Assembly (NCBI GenBank): GCA_031472005.1
Contig: PZJY01000002.1
Location: 1,674,001-1,738,000 of the forward strand
DNA: 64,000 bases
Reading direction: 5' to 3'
DNA from: Tetracladium setigerum
Taxonomy: Eukaryota > Ascomycota > Leotiomycetes > Helotiales
Positions 1 through 12,000 of this stretch are shown here, in pieces; position 1 is the first letter of the stretch; each line of letters opens with the position of its first letter. The translations under genes were made by a program, and so were the position numbers. Under the pieces are notes generated by a model, which did not search any database, had not been told where the DNA came from, and worked only from the letters and a program-made list of their open reading frames with translations.

Positions 1-1099
1 TCGTCTTCATCTTCCTCGGTATCTTCTTTGATAGGCTGATGTAAAGCATCAACATCGATGGGTTTATTTCTCTCTCCGACGCTTTTGTCGGTGCTGACAA
101 CCCCCAAAGCCCATCCTCCTTCAACGCCTTCATTTTTGACTAGCACGTATTCTCGTCCCCTCTCACCAGCAATCCTCCCGCCTCCCACGCCCCACATATC
201 CTCATTCATGCCGTTCAAGTTCATAAGTCGTTGCGTCAATTCATTCCTCTCCCTAACCCTCTCGATTTGAAACCTGGAGAATGCCATGCGATCTGGGAAC
301 ATCTCTTCCAATTGCTCCTTACTCAGACCCATCCTCAGTCGACTTCTCAGCCTTGCAGCGTTGAGGATATTATACCGATCACCAGCCGGTAAACTCATGA
401 AGAAGTCCCCATTAAAATCAATCTTACTGAAGTCGTAGAGATTGATATCTTCCCCATTGTTGAACTGTCTCGCATACTCCTCCAACTCCTCCACACTCAT
501 AATCCTCGGATCATCAGGCTTTCCCATCCCCTCAATCCCATTATCCAGATCCGGGAGATGATAAGCGTCCTTCTTGAAAAACTTTCTCGTTTTCTGCCTT
601 TCTTGTGCAGACATCCCCATCTCGCCCACATATACCAAATCCTCCCCATCCTTCACCACATCCTCTTCTTCGTCCACATTCCGCCTACCGACTAACCCAT
701 TCTTCTCTCTCTCTAGATCCCTCTTTCTCTTCCCCTCTTCCTCCTCCCCCTCCTCTTCATCTGCACCGCCAACAGCTTCCCCGCCGTCCTAACAGCATCC
801 TCCCTCCTTCCCTCCCTCCTACTCTTCCGTCCCATGATCGTCATCCGTTTCAACGCCGGCGCACCTCCATCAAACACGAATACCGGCTTGATACCAAAGA
901 AGAGAAGCTTGCATATTCTGCGGAAGAAGCCTACGACGTGGGAGTTGCGCAGGGCGTTGCCATCCTTGTCGCGTACAGCTTTGAGAAATTGGTAGATCCA
1001 GATGGAGGCGTCGACTGCGAGGCGTTTGCGGTTGAGGGTTGGGAGGGGAGTAGGTCGAGCGCATGGCTGAAGAATGGGCCAGAGGCCGTGGACACCCAT
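1..1099 (-). CDS. RAD2: DNA repair endonuclease RAD2/XPG, N-terminal part (continues past left edge)
   Basis: Structure-specific endonuclease that makes the 3' incision in nucleotide excision repair. The start MGVHGLWPILQPCARP, then RKRLAVDASIWIYQFLKAVR and KPVFVFDGGAPALKR, is the XPG N-terminal nuclease domain with its metal-binding Asp residues (about residues 1-95). The conserved downstream text (RQKTRKFFKKDAYHLPDLDN, then EELEEYARQFNNGEDINLYD) lies in another frame; the switch falls inside a purine-rich Glu/Lys run at about 735-757. No plausible intron fits there, so a single missing base is the simplest explanation. The internal XPG-I domain lies beyond the window. It is divergent from NAA38 with a 477-bp gap. 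Confidence 0.9.
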
Positions 1100-1576
1100 T
1101 TTGATGGCTTACGAGGGTGCTTGAGCGTGTCGAGGAGGTGGTGGTGGTGGTGGGTGAAAGTTGTCAAGCTGGAGGGTCAAATCCGCGGGTTGGTGGACAG
1201 GTCAGGTTGAAACTGTCAAGACGGAATCTATCATGTTGGGGATTTTATCGTCTGCCATTTACAAGCAGCTTCTCTCTCCAACACAAGTCGATTATCGTCG
1301 TTGTCGGTTTGTTGAGGCAGACGGGATGACAGACCTCGAGAGGCGAAGTCAACGCGCGATCACGAGTTCGTTATCTAATCGCAGCCTTGGCAATTAAACA
1401 TCTTGGCAAAACAAACAATTCCAACAGTATTGTTGACCTGCAGTACAATACTTCCTTACCTGCCAGAGACCCTTCCCTCGAGATTCCATATTCCACATAC
1501 TACATTCTACACACAGCCTCCTCTCAACTAGATCCAACCAAAGAAAGGTATCTATACTCCAAAAGCAGTCTCCAAA
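1100..1576. promoter_or_regulatory. Shared upstream region of RAD2 and NAA38
   Basis: The 477 bp lie between two divergent start codons, so they must hold both promoters. No TATA box or recognisable operator stands out. The ORF-like stretches here are not conserved-looking. Confidence 0.4.
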
Positions 1577-2058
1577 ATGTCCAAAACAGAAGCAGAAAGC
1601 TACCTACAATCCCTCCTCTGCAAAACCCTCCGTATAACGACCACCGACTCCCGCATGTTTCTAGGCCAATTCAAATGCACCGATTCTGTACGTTCCCTAC
1701 CCTCCCCTCCCCTTCTTTTCATTCCCACCTCTTTTCCTCCCTTCCTACCTCCCCGCTAACACACCCTTCCCCCACAACAGGACCGCAACATAATCCTCTC
1801 CCAAACATTCGAATACCGTCAACCGACCCCACCCACAATCGCCGAGCTCACGACGGCCGCAGCGGAAGGAAAAACCATTCATAAAGATATGACGCCGCGG
1901 TTCTTGGGCTTGGTTGTCGTGCCGGGGAACATGTTGTTAATATTATGGTGGAGGAATTTGCTAGTCAGATCAATAAGGGGAAGGGGAAGAAGGCTGGGGG
2001 TGAGGTTGGGCTTGAGGTTGTGAAAGAGGAGGAGGGGAAGGGGAAGGTTGTGGTGTGA
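1577..2058 (+). CDS. NAA38: Sm-like NatC auxiliary subunit (NAA38/MAK31 type)
   Basis: Small Sm-fold protein expected to be the auxiliary subunit of the NatC N-terminal acetyltransferase. Exon 1 (1577-1687) carries the Sm1 motif: SLLCKTLRITTTDSRMFLGQ followed by FKCTDS. A 93-nt intron (GTACGT...ACAG, 1688-1780) follows, then DRNIILSQTFEYRQP and MTPRFLGLVVVPG, matching the NAA38 Sm2 region. After VVVPG the conserved frame (EHVVNIMVEEFASQI) needs one extra G in the GGGG at 1924-1927; as written the frame drifts into an unrelated tail. With that base restored the protein ends in a Lys/Glu/Gly-rich tail at 2058. LSM-type splicing proteins are the alternative, but the MVPG-like Sm2 favours NAA38. 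Confidence 0.8.
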
Positions 2059-2909
2059 GTAGTGAGGAGATGGATTGGATTTTCTTTTGGAAATGACAAG
2101 GCAACGAAACGAAACGTAAATGGAAAGAAAGCCGTTGGGGGTTTGCAGGGGATTTTGGGGAGGGTGGAATGAAGGAGAGGTCAACCAACCAACGAACGAA
2201 CGAGGTCAGGCTTAGGTCGGAGTCGAGAGAAATGAGCATTAGATATGCCAGGGCAAAGGAGGAGGACAACACACAACAAACTGACAAAATCCTCAATTCC
2301 GAGCAAAGTGTTGTAGAACTCACTCACTGCATCATCTGCCCCCACCAAAAGGCCAAACGGTCTGTCTGGTCCAAGGAAAAAGGGGAGGGGAGAGAGTATC
2401 GGGAGAACCTTACGACCATCTCACCCAACAGGTATCTAGTATGGTATATGGTAGATCACTCACTACCTACTTCATACTGACATAATAAAAAATCTAAAAA
2501 GAAATCTCAGAAGAGCAGCTACAGCTGCCCACTTGGCTGCCTCAAAATCCATGAACCTGACATTCAAAAACAATCATCTTGTGCTTTTTCGTACAAAATC
2601 TTTTGTCATACTATTATCATTGTTCATTTTTAGCTCCACCGCCACCACCTCTTCTCCCCTCATCTTTTCAAACAAAGGGAGAGAGCTATCAATCTAAGTA
2701 CCTAACTAAGTATTAAAAGAAAAAGAACCAAACCAAAACAAGAAGAGACAACTTGTATCGATCGCATGTAATACCATTACAGATTTATTAGAAAAGAGAG
2801 AGCGAATGGACGACATGCACATACTAACATTATCCACCCCTGCGTATACTCCTTCACCCACCGCAAACATAGCAACTTTCGTTCCTTAGGTAGTTTCTCT
2901 CTCTCCTAC
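2059..2909. other. Gene-free gap between NAA38 and PIL1 (3' ends)
   Basis: The gap lies between convergent 3' ends. It contains AT-rich and purine-rich tracts suited to 3' UTRs and no reading frame I can support. Confidence 0.5.
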
Positions 2910-4453
2910 TTAAGCAGCAATGGTATCCTGTCTCCCCCTCGTCTCACCATTGATAGTACTATCCTGAATACTACCAACCTCCTCCTCGCCATCCTCACTC
3001 TCATAATCCTCCTCGCCCTTGTGGTGCGAAGCAGGAACCCACATTCCACTCTCACGATCCATCGCGTTATCCTGGCCAGACAAATCATGGCCCTCCCCAT
3101 TATGCCTGTTCCTGCGTCTCTGGCTCAGCGTTCTCGCGCGAACGCTCAATTTCGATGATACAGCCGCATTGGAGGTGACCCAGTTCGTGAGCGCGTCCTC
3201 GCAATCCTGGATAATAGCCTTGGAAGCCTCGTAGCCGTCGTAAGCAGCACGAGTCTCGCCGGGTGTGACGGGAGTGTCGTCGACGAGTTCGAGGAGGTGC
3301 TTTCCGTAGCCGGCGATGATGGCGAGCTTTTCGCAGTGTTCGCGGAGGGCGTCGAATTGGTAGGTGTAGGCTGCCTTGAGCTTCTCGCGTGTAATGTTGG
3401 AAAGTTGTGCTTCGGCGACGAGGGATTCCGCTTCAGCGCGGACTAGCTCTTGTTCGAGGACGACAATTTTGGGAGAGTTGGGTTCTTTGTATTTCAGTTG
3501 GGCGATTTGGTCGGTAATTTTTTGTTTGCCTGTAGATATGTGTCAGGAGGAGTGGAGGGGTTTCAAAGGGGGAAGGACGGAAAACATACGATCTCTGCTG
3601 GGCTGAACGGAAGCTTCAATGTTACGAATACTCTTGATGGTAACTCGATATTGGTCATAGCGATCAACATATTGATCCTCAAGCTCGCCAATCTCGTAGA
3701 GCAATACACCAAGCTTGTCCGTCACATCCGAGACATCATCGTCGCAGGCCTCACCCCAGATGGATAGTTGTTGCTAGAGATCAATTAGCGCGAGAGTATT
3801 TCAATGCGCAATGGTTAATAACATACTGCAACTTCCATGCGCTCACGGCCGACGAGTTCCATGCTGCGCATAACATTCTTCTCCATCTTCACGAGCTGAG
3901 AGAGCTTCTTTGCGAGATCTGGGCCGAATTGGCCAGCAGTCTTGTGGCGGAGAGCATGACCTGGTTGGAATAATTAGCATGAAGTATCGATTGGAGGCGC
4001 ATTTGGTACAGCGGTGCGGACTGGCTGGTGGATTGAGTCTTGAATCAGTTGTAGCAAGCAAGCGGTTGCTGAACGTGCGCACAAGCACTTCCAATTCATC
4101 AACCCATCCACCGTACCATATCTACTCCCCCACACAAGCATGTTCTCTCGCGACTGTGAAGGCAGATGTCCATCGCATATGTTATCGTAGAATCGTAGAC
4201 GACACCAGACTACAGCGGTGCAGAACATTCCAACGGCGTCATCATCATAAAAGCAAGACCACTAACCTAAACCACCCTTCCCAAACAACCTGCCGGACTT
4301 GGTGCTCGACGATGGAGGCGGAGGGTTCTGTAATTGCGAGGCCTAGATAGATACACAGCATCAGCTTTATACTCTCTCGGATGCCTCAATAGTAGCGCAA
4401 TCAATACATACCGTAGGAGCCCGCGACTGTCTCATAGAATATGTGCGATGCAT
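2910..4453 (-). CDS. PIL1: Eisosome core component PIL1/LSP1 (BAR-domain protein)
   Basis: Membrane-sculpting BAR protein that builds eisosomes under the plasma membrane. Five exons can be read: 4453-4412 (MHRTYSMRQSRAPT), 4342-4267, 3960-3827, 3773-3590 and 3529-2910. They give GHALRHKTAGQFGPDLAKKL, then VTDKLGVLLYEIGELEDQYV and DQYRVTIKSIRNIEASVQPS, then VDDTPVTPGETRAAYDGYEA, all diagnostic of Pil1/Lsp1. The C-terminal tail is acidic and disordered, as is usual for fungal PIL1. Intron 2 (4266-3961, about 306 nt) is much longer than the other three. No frame problem was seen. Confidence 0.95.
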
Positions 4454-6806
4454 CTTTGCGGCGTTGTGCGGTTGTTTGTTTGTTTGTTGACACCTCTTTT
4501 CTTGCTTACTTTCCGAAGATCTTTCGATCAATCACTGCTGATGATGGGAGTTCGTGAAATGTATGTAGGTAGTTTGTTTGTGAATGCGAAAGGGAGAAGA
4601 GAAGAGTTTGGTAGTTTGTAGAGGAAGAGTAGGATGGAGAGGTGGTGGTGGCATGTGCTGGTTTTGTTATGGATTCGTAGTCGAAGGGCGGTCGAGGGTG
4701 ATGATGATCATCGATCGCCGCGTCCAAGCCCCCGCCCTCAGGATTCACCACGGATGACGTATCGTTCGCACGCTAAGACCCAAACCAGCTCCCGCTGAAG
4801 GTTTGTGAAGCTTTGAAGCTTTAGCACAGGTGGCTCGTCCGGCTTTCATTGGTACCGACGATATGCCGTAGGCTATTCCTTGCATGGTGAAAGGGAATGA
4901 ATATCAATGGAGTTGATCTTCATCAAGGATAAGGATACAGTACAGTAGTATCTCTGTGTTTGCATGGATGTGAGGATTGTTGACATTTACGCGAGATGCT
5001 TCCAACGTACTCGTAGAGGAAGGAAGGAAAGAATGGGAAGAACCTCTCAAAACCCCAACTCTACATCCATCTATCCATCTATGTACGCACACACGACTTA
5101 CACTTACGTCGATCACTTCCGGTACTTCCAACACTACCTGCTACACTACCTAGGAAACAATCAGGCATCCTTCCAAGTAAACGTAAACGTAAAAAAACCC
5201 AAACTCCTTCAAAATACAAGTAAAGAATTATCAAAACAAGAGCCCCAGCCCACACAAGCCAAACGATCAAGCCCCCAAAAAACTCTAATTCCACATGTTT
5301 GACCTACTGTAAGTAGTGTAGGGAGTGGAAACCAGACTTCCGGTACCTCAAACCCATCGACGTCACCTCGCTCACTACTTTGCATTATTCGAGGTTTTTT
5401 GCAATACATTCATTGATTGACCTTGGTGGGTTTGAGGTAAGCCAGCCAGCCTCATAATTTATTACTGTAGTTCTGCGATCTGGATATTCTCTATGAGTAT
5501 AGTACTTATTAGGGTAGTTAATAGTAGAGAACATTGTGCGTCACCTATAGATCCGAACCTGACTACCTTATTTAGACAAGGAGAGATGAGAAGATTTGTA
5601 AAAAGGGGAAGAGAGAGGGAGATACTAAAACGAGGTCACGAGATCAAACGGAGATTAGGTACCAAGGAAGATACAAAAACAGCCATAGATAGATACATAC
5701 GTACATAAGGCACACACACATACACACATATATGTACACAGTACAATTCCTGATAAACTTTGTACTTGTTTTGTATTCATTATATTGGAATTTCTTTTGC
5801 TTTCTTTCATCGCCACAAAACTCCTTTACATACAAACACACACACACACACGTACACACATACACCAGATGATTTCAATTCAATTCCGTCCTATCCATTC
5901 CCTTTCCCCTGCCCCTGCCCCACCTAGATGCACACAATCAAAAAATAAGAATTTCCAACCAAAAGGAGAAAAAAGACAAAGCAATCTTCCACCTTCCCCT
6001 CCCTTCCTCTCTCTTTTTCCTCTTTTTGCAAAAAAAGAACACATGCGCTAGCAAAAGGGAACAAGGAAGCTTTTTGTGACCCGAGGTGTTTGCCCATCCC
6101 TACATACAAAAACGTCGACCCGGAGCAAGAAAAAACAGACAAACACAAAAAAACGACCAGAGCATCATGTGAATCGGTATCTCATCATGGGATTAAAACA
6201 AAAAAAAACAAAGCCAACAAGTTATTCAGGCCACTAAAAAAAACACACAAAAAGATTCTTCCACCCATCCACTCTCCCGGAACAAACAAAACGCAAAAAA
6301 AGGCAAAAGACAAGAGACATCAAAAGGTTATGTATGTATAGACAAACGAAAATAGAAGGAGAGCCAATGAGGAAGTTAGCTCAACAAGTGGGTATAGAGA
6401 CAAAAAAAGGTCGGGGTAAAAAGGTATATATAAGTACATCTCTTTTTTGGTGTAGGGTCAAACATAGGGTATCGTGATGTGAATCGTAAAAAAAAAAACA
6501 GACAAGATGACGACCTTTTTTCTTTTTTTTGGAAACACAAGCAAGACACAAGTAGAATCGAATTCTCCACAACCAAAAAGGCAAAAGTGTTGTGGGTTCT
6601 CCTTCCATGGATCGCCGATATCGAATCGAGGATTGGTAAGGAGGTGATGTGGTGTAGTGATATGGTGTAGTGATGTAGTGGTGGGTGGTAGCGATAGGTT
6701 TTTATCGAAGCAAAAGAAAACAGGACAAGCGAATGCCGCAGGGGTATCTCAAAACTCGACATAATAACAACCGCCCAAATCTTTTCCTCTCTTTTTCTTT
6801 CTTCCT
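4454..6806. other. Long intergenic region upstream of PIL1
   Basis: No supported gene. It holds (CA)n-type simple repeats near 5710-5735 and 5836-5870 and several A-rich homopolymers (for example 6195-6245 and 6488-6500). It must include the PIL1 promoter and the 3' region of the Clr5 gene. Confidence 0.5.
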
Positions 6807-9040
6807 TCAATGTATCCTCCATTTGGTCGTGGGTCCCGGTTGAATCACCGCGCCATTGGCTACCAGTATTGTCCTAACCCTCAACAACCTGTTTCCCTTG
6901 TCGGCCAACACTCTTCTGATGGCTCTGGTGCCCGTCAATTCCGTGGCCCTCAGGTCGTTCCTCACTGCCCTCAACTTCATGATAACCGCCTCCAAGACAC
7001 TGATTTCTCGATTATCCTGTGGTGGCGCTGGCTCGAGGTCGTCGGGTCCCTGCTGGACGAAATCCACGCCTACGCCCGTACAATTTACCATCGCTCTTCT
7101 CCTCCCAACCTCCTCCACGCTTAGGATGTAGGCTAATACCACATCCAAACCCCTCACTGCTGCGTTCCACACTAACGAGTTGCCATCTGGATCGAGTACA
7201 TGTAGTGCTTCCCTCATGGTGTGATCTTCCCGGGGTATTAACACTTCTAGTAGCTCTGCTGTCTGAGCTGCCGTCTCGGGGGTTTGGTTCCCGTCGTTGT
7301 TTGCTCTCGATTGCGTGACCAAGGCGTGGGCCGGTGTCATGCCCGACTCATCAGGCGCATTCCTATCTCTGCCGTTCGCGCATGCACATTTCAGCTGATC
7401 CAGATAGGTGTTCGAGTGAGCGTTGGTTTGATAGCATATCCGACATTGGAAAAATCCGTAGTAAGAAGTACCGCGAGCACCACGTGCGATATCGTGGAAT
7501 CCATAACGCTGACCGGGTGGAGTGGGAGATGTGAGGGATGCCTCATTCAGGAACATTGTAACTTCCGCAATGCCAGCCTGTATTTTCTCATAGTCGTTTG
7601 AACAGCCATCTTTGGGGATGAGAGAGGCTTCGTTCATCATCTGAATGCATGTCCGACCCGAGTTGTCCAGGGAGCGGAGTTGATGTTCGGCGTAGGGGAA
7701 GACTTTGATAACTCTTTGGTAGAGTGTTCGATCGATGGGCTGTTGGAAGAGGGTGTGAAGTGGTGTTCGACAGGCGATATCCCGTTGCGTGAGGAGTAAC
7801 CCGGGTGGGGTCTCACGCGTTTTGAACCATTCTAGAAAACTGACCAAGGACTCTCCTAGATCTCTAGGGTTAAGAACATGCAAAGGATTTTGGCCAAAGA
7901 CGTTCTGGGCCGAACTACTTGGCCAGCGGTAGAGTTGTTCGAAATAATCCATCCGGACACCTGCTACCATTAAGAAATGAATTGGGAAGTTGCCAGCGAA
8001 ATCAACTCTGCTGACTTCCCTCAAATGGTTCATGGCCGCCACAAAGACCTCTATCGACATCTCACGTGCATTCAACATGAGCGAATGCCAGCGTGAGAAT
8101 CCACATACCAAGCAACTCGCAAAGGTTTCGTCGTGCCATGTAACAAAGCTGTGGTCCCTTCGACATGGAATCACTCGGAGCACATTATTCCATCGACCAG
8201 AGATGGGATCGTGTTTCGCCGGGGTACTCTGGCTGGGACGGGGTGTTTGATATTGAATTGGCATTCGTTGATGCTGTTGTGGCTGCGGTTGCTGATACGA
8301 GTAGTGACTCAGAGACTGGGTGCTCATTGATGAAATAGATGTTGCAGTTGACGATCTAGGATTCGAGAAGAGATCATCGTTGTAGGTGTATATTGAAGAA
8401 GCTGCACTTGGGTTCGTACTACTTGAACTCCCAGAAGCCCAGGTATTCGCCGTCGCAACTGACATCCGATCGTAATTGTAATTTGAAGGCTCCTCTTGCA
8501 TTGGCGATCCGGGAAAGAGATACTCAGTGGGAGCAGTGTATGCTTGGGCCCGTTGGATGACCGCTGCAGGCGCAGGTGTGGGATGGCGAAGGGGACGGAT
8601 TGCCAGGACAGACGGAGCACTTGTGATCGGTACAACGACATCCGCAGCCGGCGTCGGAGAGTTGCTATCTGATACCATCTTATACAAATCTATGATTGTT
8701 TGCTCGCGCTCCGCTCTGTCCACCGGAAAGCGCCAATCCTTGAACCGATTCGCATATGTTTTGTATCTGTAACCATGTGAGATGTTTTCCACGAAGTTTG
8801 GGGATATACTCTATCTTACGACCAATCCAGCTTGGACCTCATTGCCTGTTCGATATGGGGAAAGCTTAGCATGGTCATGTATAGTCGGATGAGTTCCATC
8901 TGGTGCTGTGCCTCCCATGATTTGTAGTTCCTTGTGCCTTCGGGATCACGAATGTCCTGTATCCTCTTGCATTGCTCGTCCGAGAGAGCAAAGCATTGGT
9001 CCTGAGTCGGCAGCTCCGTCGTCATTCTGGTAGTCATCAT
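6807..9040 (-). CDS. Clr5-domain protein with degenerate ankyrin-like repeats
   Basis: Fungal protein of unknown role with an N-terminal Clr5 domain. Exon 1 (to 8820) gives SWEAQHQMELIRLYMTM and MRSKLDWS; after a 53-nt intron (8819-8767, GTAAGA...ACAG) exon 2 continues YKTYANRFKDWRF, the end of the domain. The rest has Cys pairs (CLVCGFSRWHSLM, FFQCRICYQT) and ankyrin-like segments (DESGMTPAHALV; DPDGNSLVWNAAVRGLDVVL). I chose the ATG at 9040 (MMTTRM), giving about 726 residues, because the frame upstream has no earlier ATG. Clr5 is named after an S. pombe silencing factor; any chromatin role here is inference. Confidence 0.8.
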
Positions 9041-12000
9041 TGATTCTCTCTGCGCGCAGGCATGCGATTCCAAAAAAGATGGCTATGTCGGCTCATTCGT
9101 CGATGGTCCAGCAGCTCCCCAGAGTTGAGGTCGCGCTACCAGTCGCAAAGACAAAAAATTTACTCGCCGGCAGGATAATTTGAGAGCGCAAGGTGTATAT
9201 CTATTTCCCGGTGTCGTTCTGGGAAGGAAGGAGAGATGGGGGGTCTCGAGGACTTCGGGGAACGGGACGTCTGGAAAAGGGCGCAGATTCAGGCTCTCCG
9301 TTGTCGTCGAGGAGTGGAAAGTAGTCAGAGCGCGAGAAGGAGATGATTGAAGGGTGCTCGAGGCGAGGAGTCGCACGCGGGTCGGATGGTCGTTGAAGTT
9401 GCGATTGATAATAAACGAGTGGACGCAGCAGGGCACATTTAATAACGCTCTGCTAGACAGTAAGAGGGACGAAAGTCGAGGGAGTCGCAGCAGCAGGCGT
9501 GGCAGCGGTAGGAGTTGCAAGAGCGGGAGTTGCAAGAGTTGCAAGAGTTGCAAGAGCGATAGGAGCACTAGCAGTAAGTCGCAGAAGCAAGAGTAGCAAC
9601 AGCAAGAAGAATAATAATATGACGACGACGACGACGACGACAACGAGGGCGAAGAAAGGCAAACGATGCTCGAGCGACAACAACAAGCAGCAGAGACGAG
9701 GACATGGAATAATTGGGACTGAAAGAGGAAGAAGCGAAGAAGATGCTGGCTGGTGGAGGAGGTGGAGGTGTGTGAGTGAGGCCGGGAGGCGCAACGAGAC
9801 GAGATGAAGGAGCGCAAAGGCAATTTGCAAGGACCAGGTATGCGAGTATGCGTTGCTGGGACTGCTGGGGGCTTGCGACTGTCAACACCCCCTGGATCAG
9901 ACCCCCAAGGCGGTAGGTACCTGCATTAGATCACCTGTGATCCACGCGGCGGCATTGGCTGGATGGAGGCCGGATTGTGGGTTTTGGATGGAGACGGAGG
10001 GAGGGAGTTGAAGTGGTGGTCGTTGATGCAGGGCAGGGAGTAGTGTGTGGGTGGAGAGGGAGATGGAGAGAGGGTACGAAGTAGTAGTAGTAGTGGTAGG
10101 AGAGATGGAGGAGGAATGTAGGGGAGAAGTGGTGGTGGGTAAGAAGTAGAAGGGCAGGGGGAAGGGCAATAAAGATGTCGAGAAGATGGGATGGGATGGG
10201 ATAGGATGGGATGAGGAGGGTAGGCAGAAACAAGGTGAGATTGGTCGGGTAATAAGAAGCAGCTAGTAGAGTAGAGGGAGGGTAAATGAGAGGGCAAATA
10301 AGAACAAGCAGAACAGAACAGAACAGAACAGACGGGACATAAGGCAAAAAGAATGAATGATAAGCAACGAAAAGAGGGCATATTATTACTGTCTTGTTAT
10401 TATTATTATTGTTATTTAGAAAGGGGGGTTTGCGTAGACGGTGGGTGGATGGTGGACTGGTGGTGGATGGCCACAACAACTCCGATAAACTGGAGATGGT
10501 GGCATATACTATTACCGCAAGATAATAACACCGGCAACATTCCACGATTAATGAGAGAGCACAAACACCAGAAAGTCAGTGAGTAGAATATTACTTTGCC
10601 CCCCTTTCAAGCACTTCACCACTGGTGGCGTCTGCCATCTGTCGAGCTAGACTGTAAGCGAGAAAGGAAAAGGACTCGGCAGATGATCAGACAGACGCCG
10701 GTGGGTTGGCCCCGTTTCTGTCATTTGCCCCGGGGCCTGTCGTTGCTGTTCATCTGAAGCATGGAGTGTTTGTTGAGTGAGTGACTTCTTCGAAATGGTA
10801 CTGTATGATAATGATGATATGAAGCTGGCGGCTGTTCCGACGCGAGCAAAGGGGTGGAGGATGACTGGTGATGAGATTGAGATGAGATGAGATTAAAACA
10901 TGCGCGATGTTTACTTGCACTTGCAGCAGTAATAAGATGGTAATCCGTACTCTAGCTTCCTATCTGTCCGGTAATAATAATTATCAGAGACGGGATATTC
11001 AATGGATAATGAGATGATCTTCGCACACAACTGACACGGACACACACACGCCTTCTCTACCTTACCTTACTCATACTACTTACTCGCTCGCCACACACGC
11101 ACTACTGTACTGTTGCCTCTGTATCCTGTAGGTTAATACTAACAAGAACAATATCTCCCTAATAATCCATCCATCCCTATCCTATCCTGCTGCTTTCTGA
11201 CCACCGCGACGTCCCTACCTGACTCTGAACCTGCGCGAAAAAACAGCGTCCATCCATATTATTCCGATGGATATACCGATATACCCCCCTTTCCATCTTT
11301 CCTACCCTTCCCCCTTCAACACATCCGACCAGTGATCCGACCAGCATCCGACTAGCATTACCGGCTGCAGCGACCGAAGAGCAGAACACACTGACTGTGG
11401 TTCGGCAACTCGCAGGCTCTCAGACTCTCAGACTCCAACCCCCCAGCACAAGCGAGCGAGGCAAGCAAGGCAAGCAAGCATGCCAACCTTGGAACATGCC
11501 AAAAATCAAATCATAAGTAGGTGGCATCGGACCTAGCAGCCGTTTGCGATCGGTTTGTCAGGTTGCAACGGCGATTAGCAAAGAGCCAGACAGTCAGCAC
11601 TCAGGGGCCTTTCATTGCTGAATTCCTGCGAGGAGCGGACCCTATCTCGAAGTAGCAGTAGCAGAGCCAGCCTGACATGAACAAAAAAAGCACATTGCTA
11701 TTATTACTGTATTAGACATCTTCGGAATGCGCGTCCTAGATTGCCCATGATGATGACATGCTCCTAAACAGGATGTAATGCCGATATAGCATGAAGTTAT
11801 GAGGAATTTAGTTCAACGGCGACGGGTCTAGTCGTAACTTGCTTTGCATGATGCCTCGCAGCACGGAATTGCCAATTAGAACAATCAATTGCCATCCTGG
11901 ACAACTGCCTGCACCGGGGAGGATCAAGAGGATCACCAGACGGAGCCACCAGATTACTAGTGTCCTTTGTGATGTGCGACTTTAATTGGCTTTTTCGTTT

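Noticed and set aside
1387..1884. 165-codon plus-strand frame over the NAA38 start
   Set aside because: Shadow of the Sm-like gene and its intron in another frame.
9083..10545. Several long minus-strand frames, Ser/Leu/Pro/Tyr-rich
   Set aside because: Pure low complexity from purine tracts and (GAC)n on the plus strand; overlapping frames are equally open, with no motifs.
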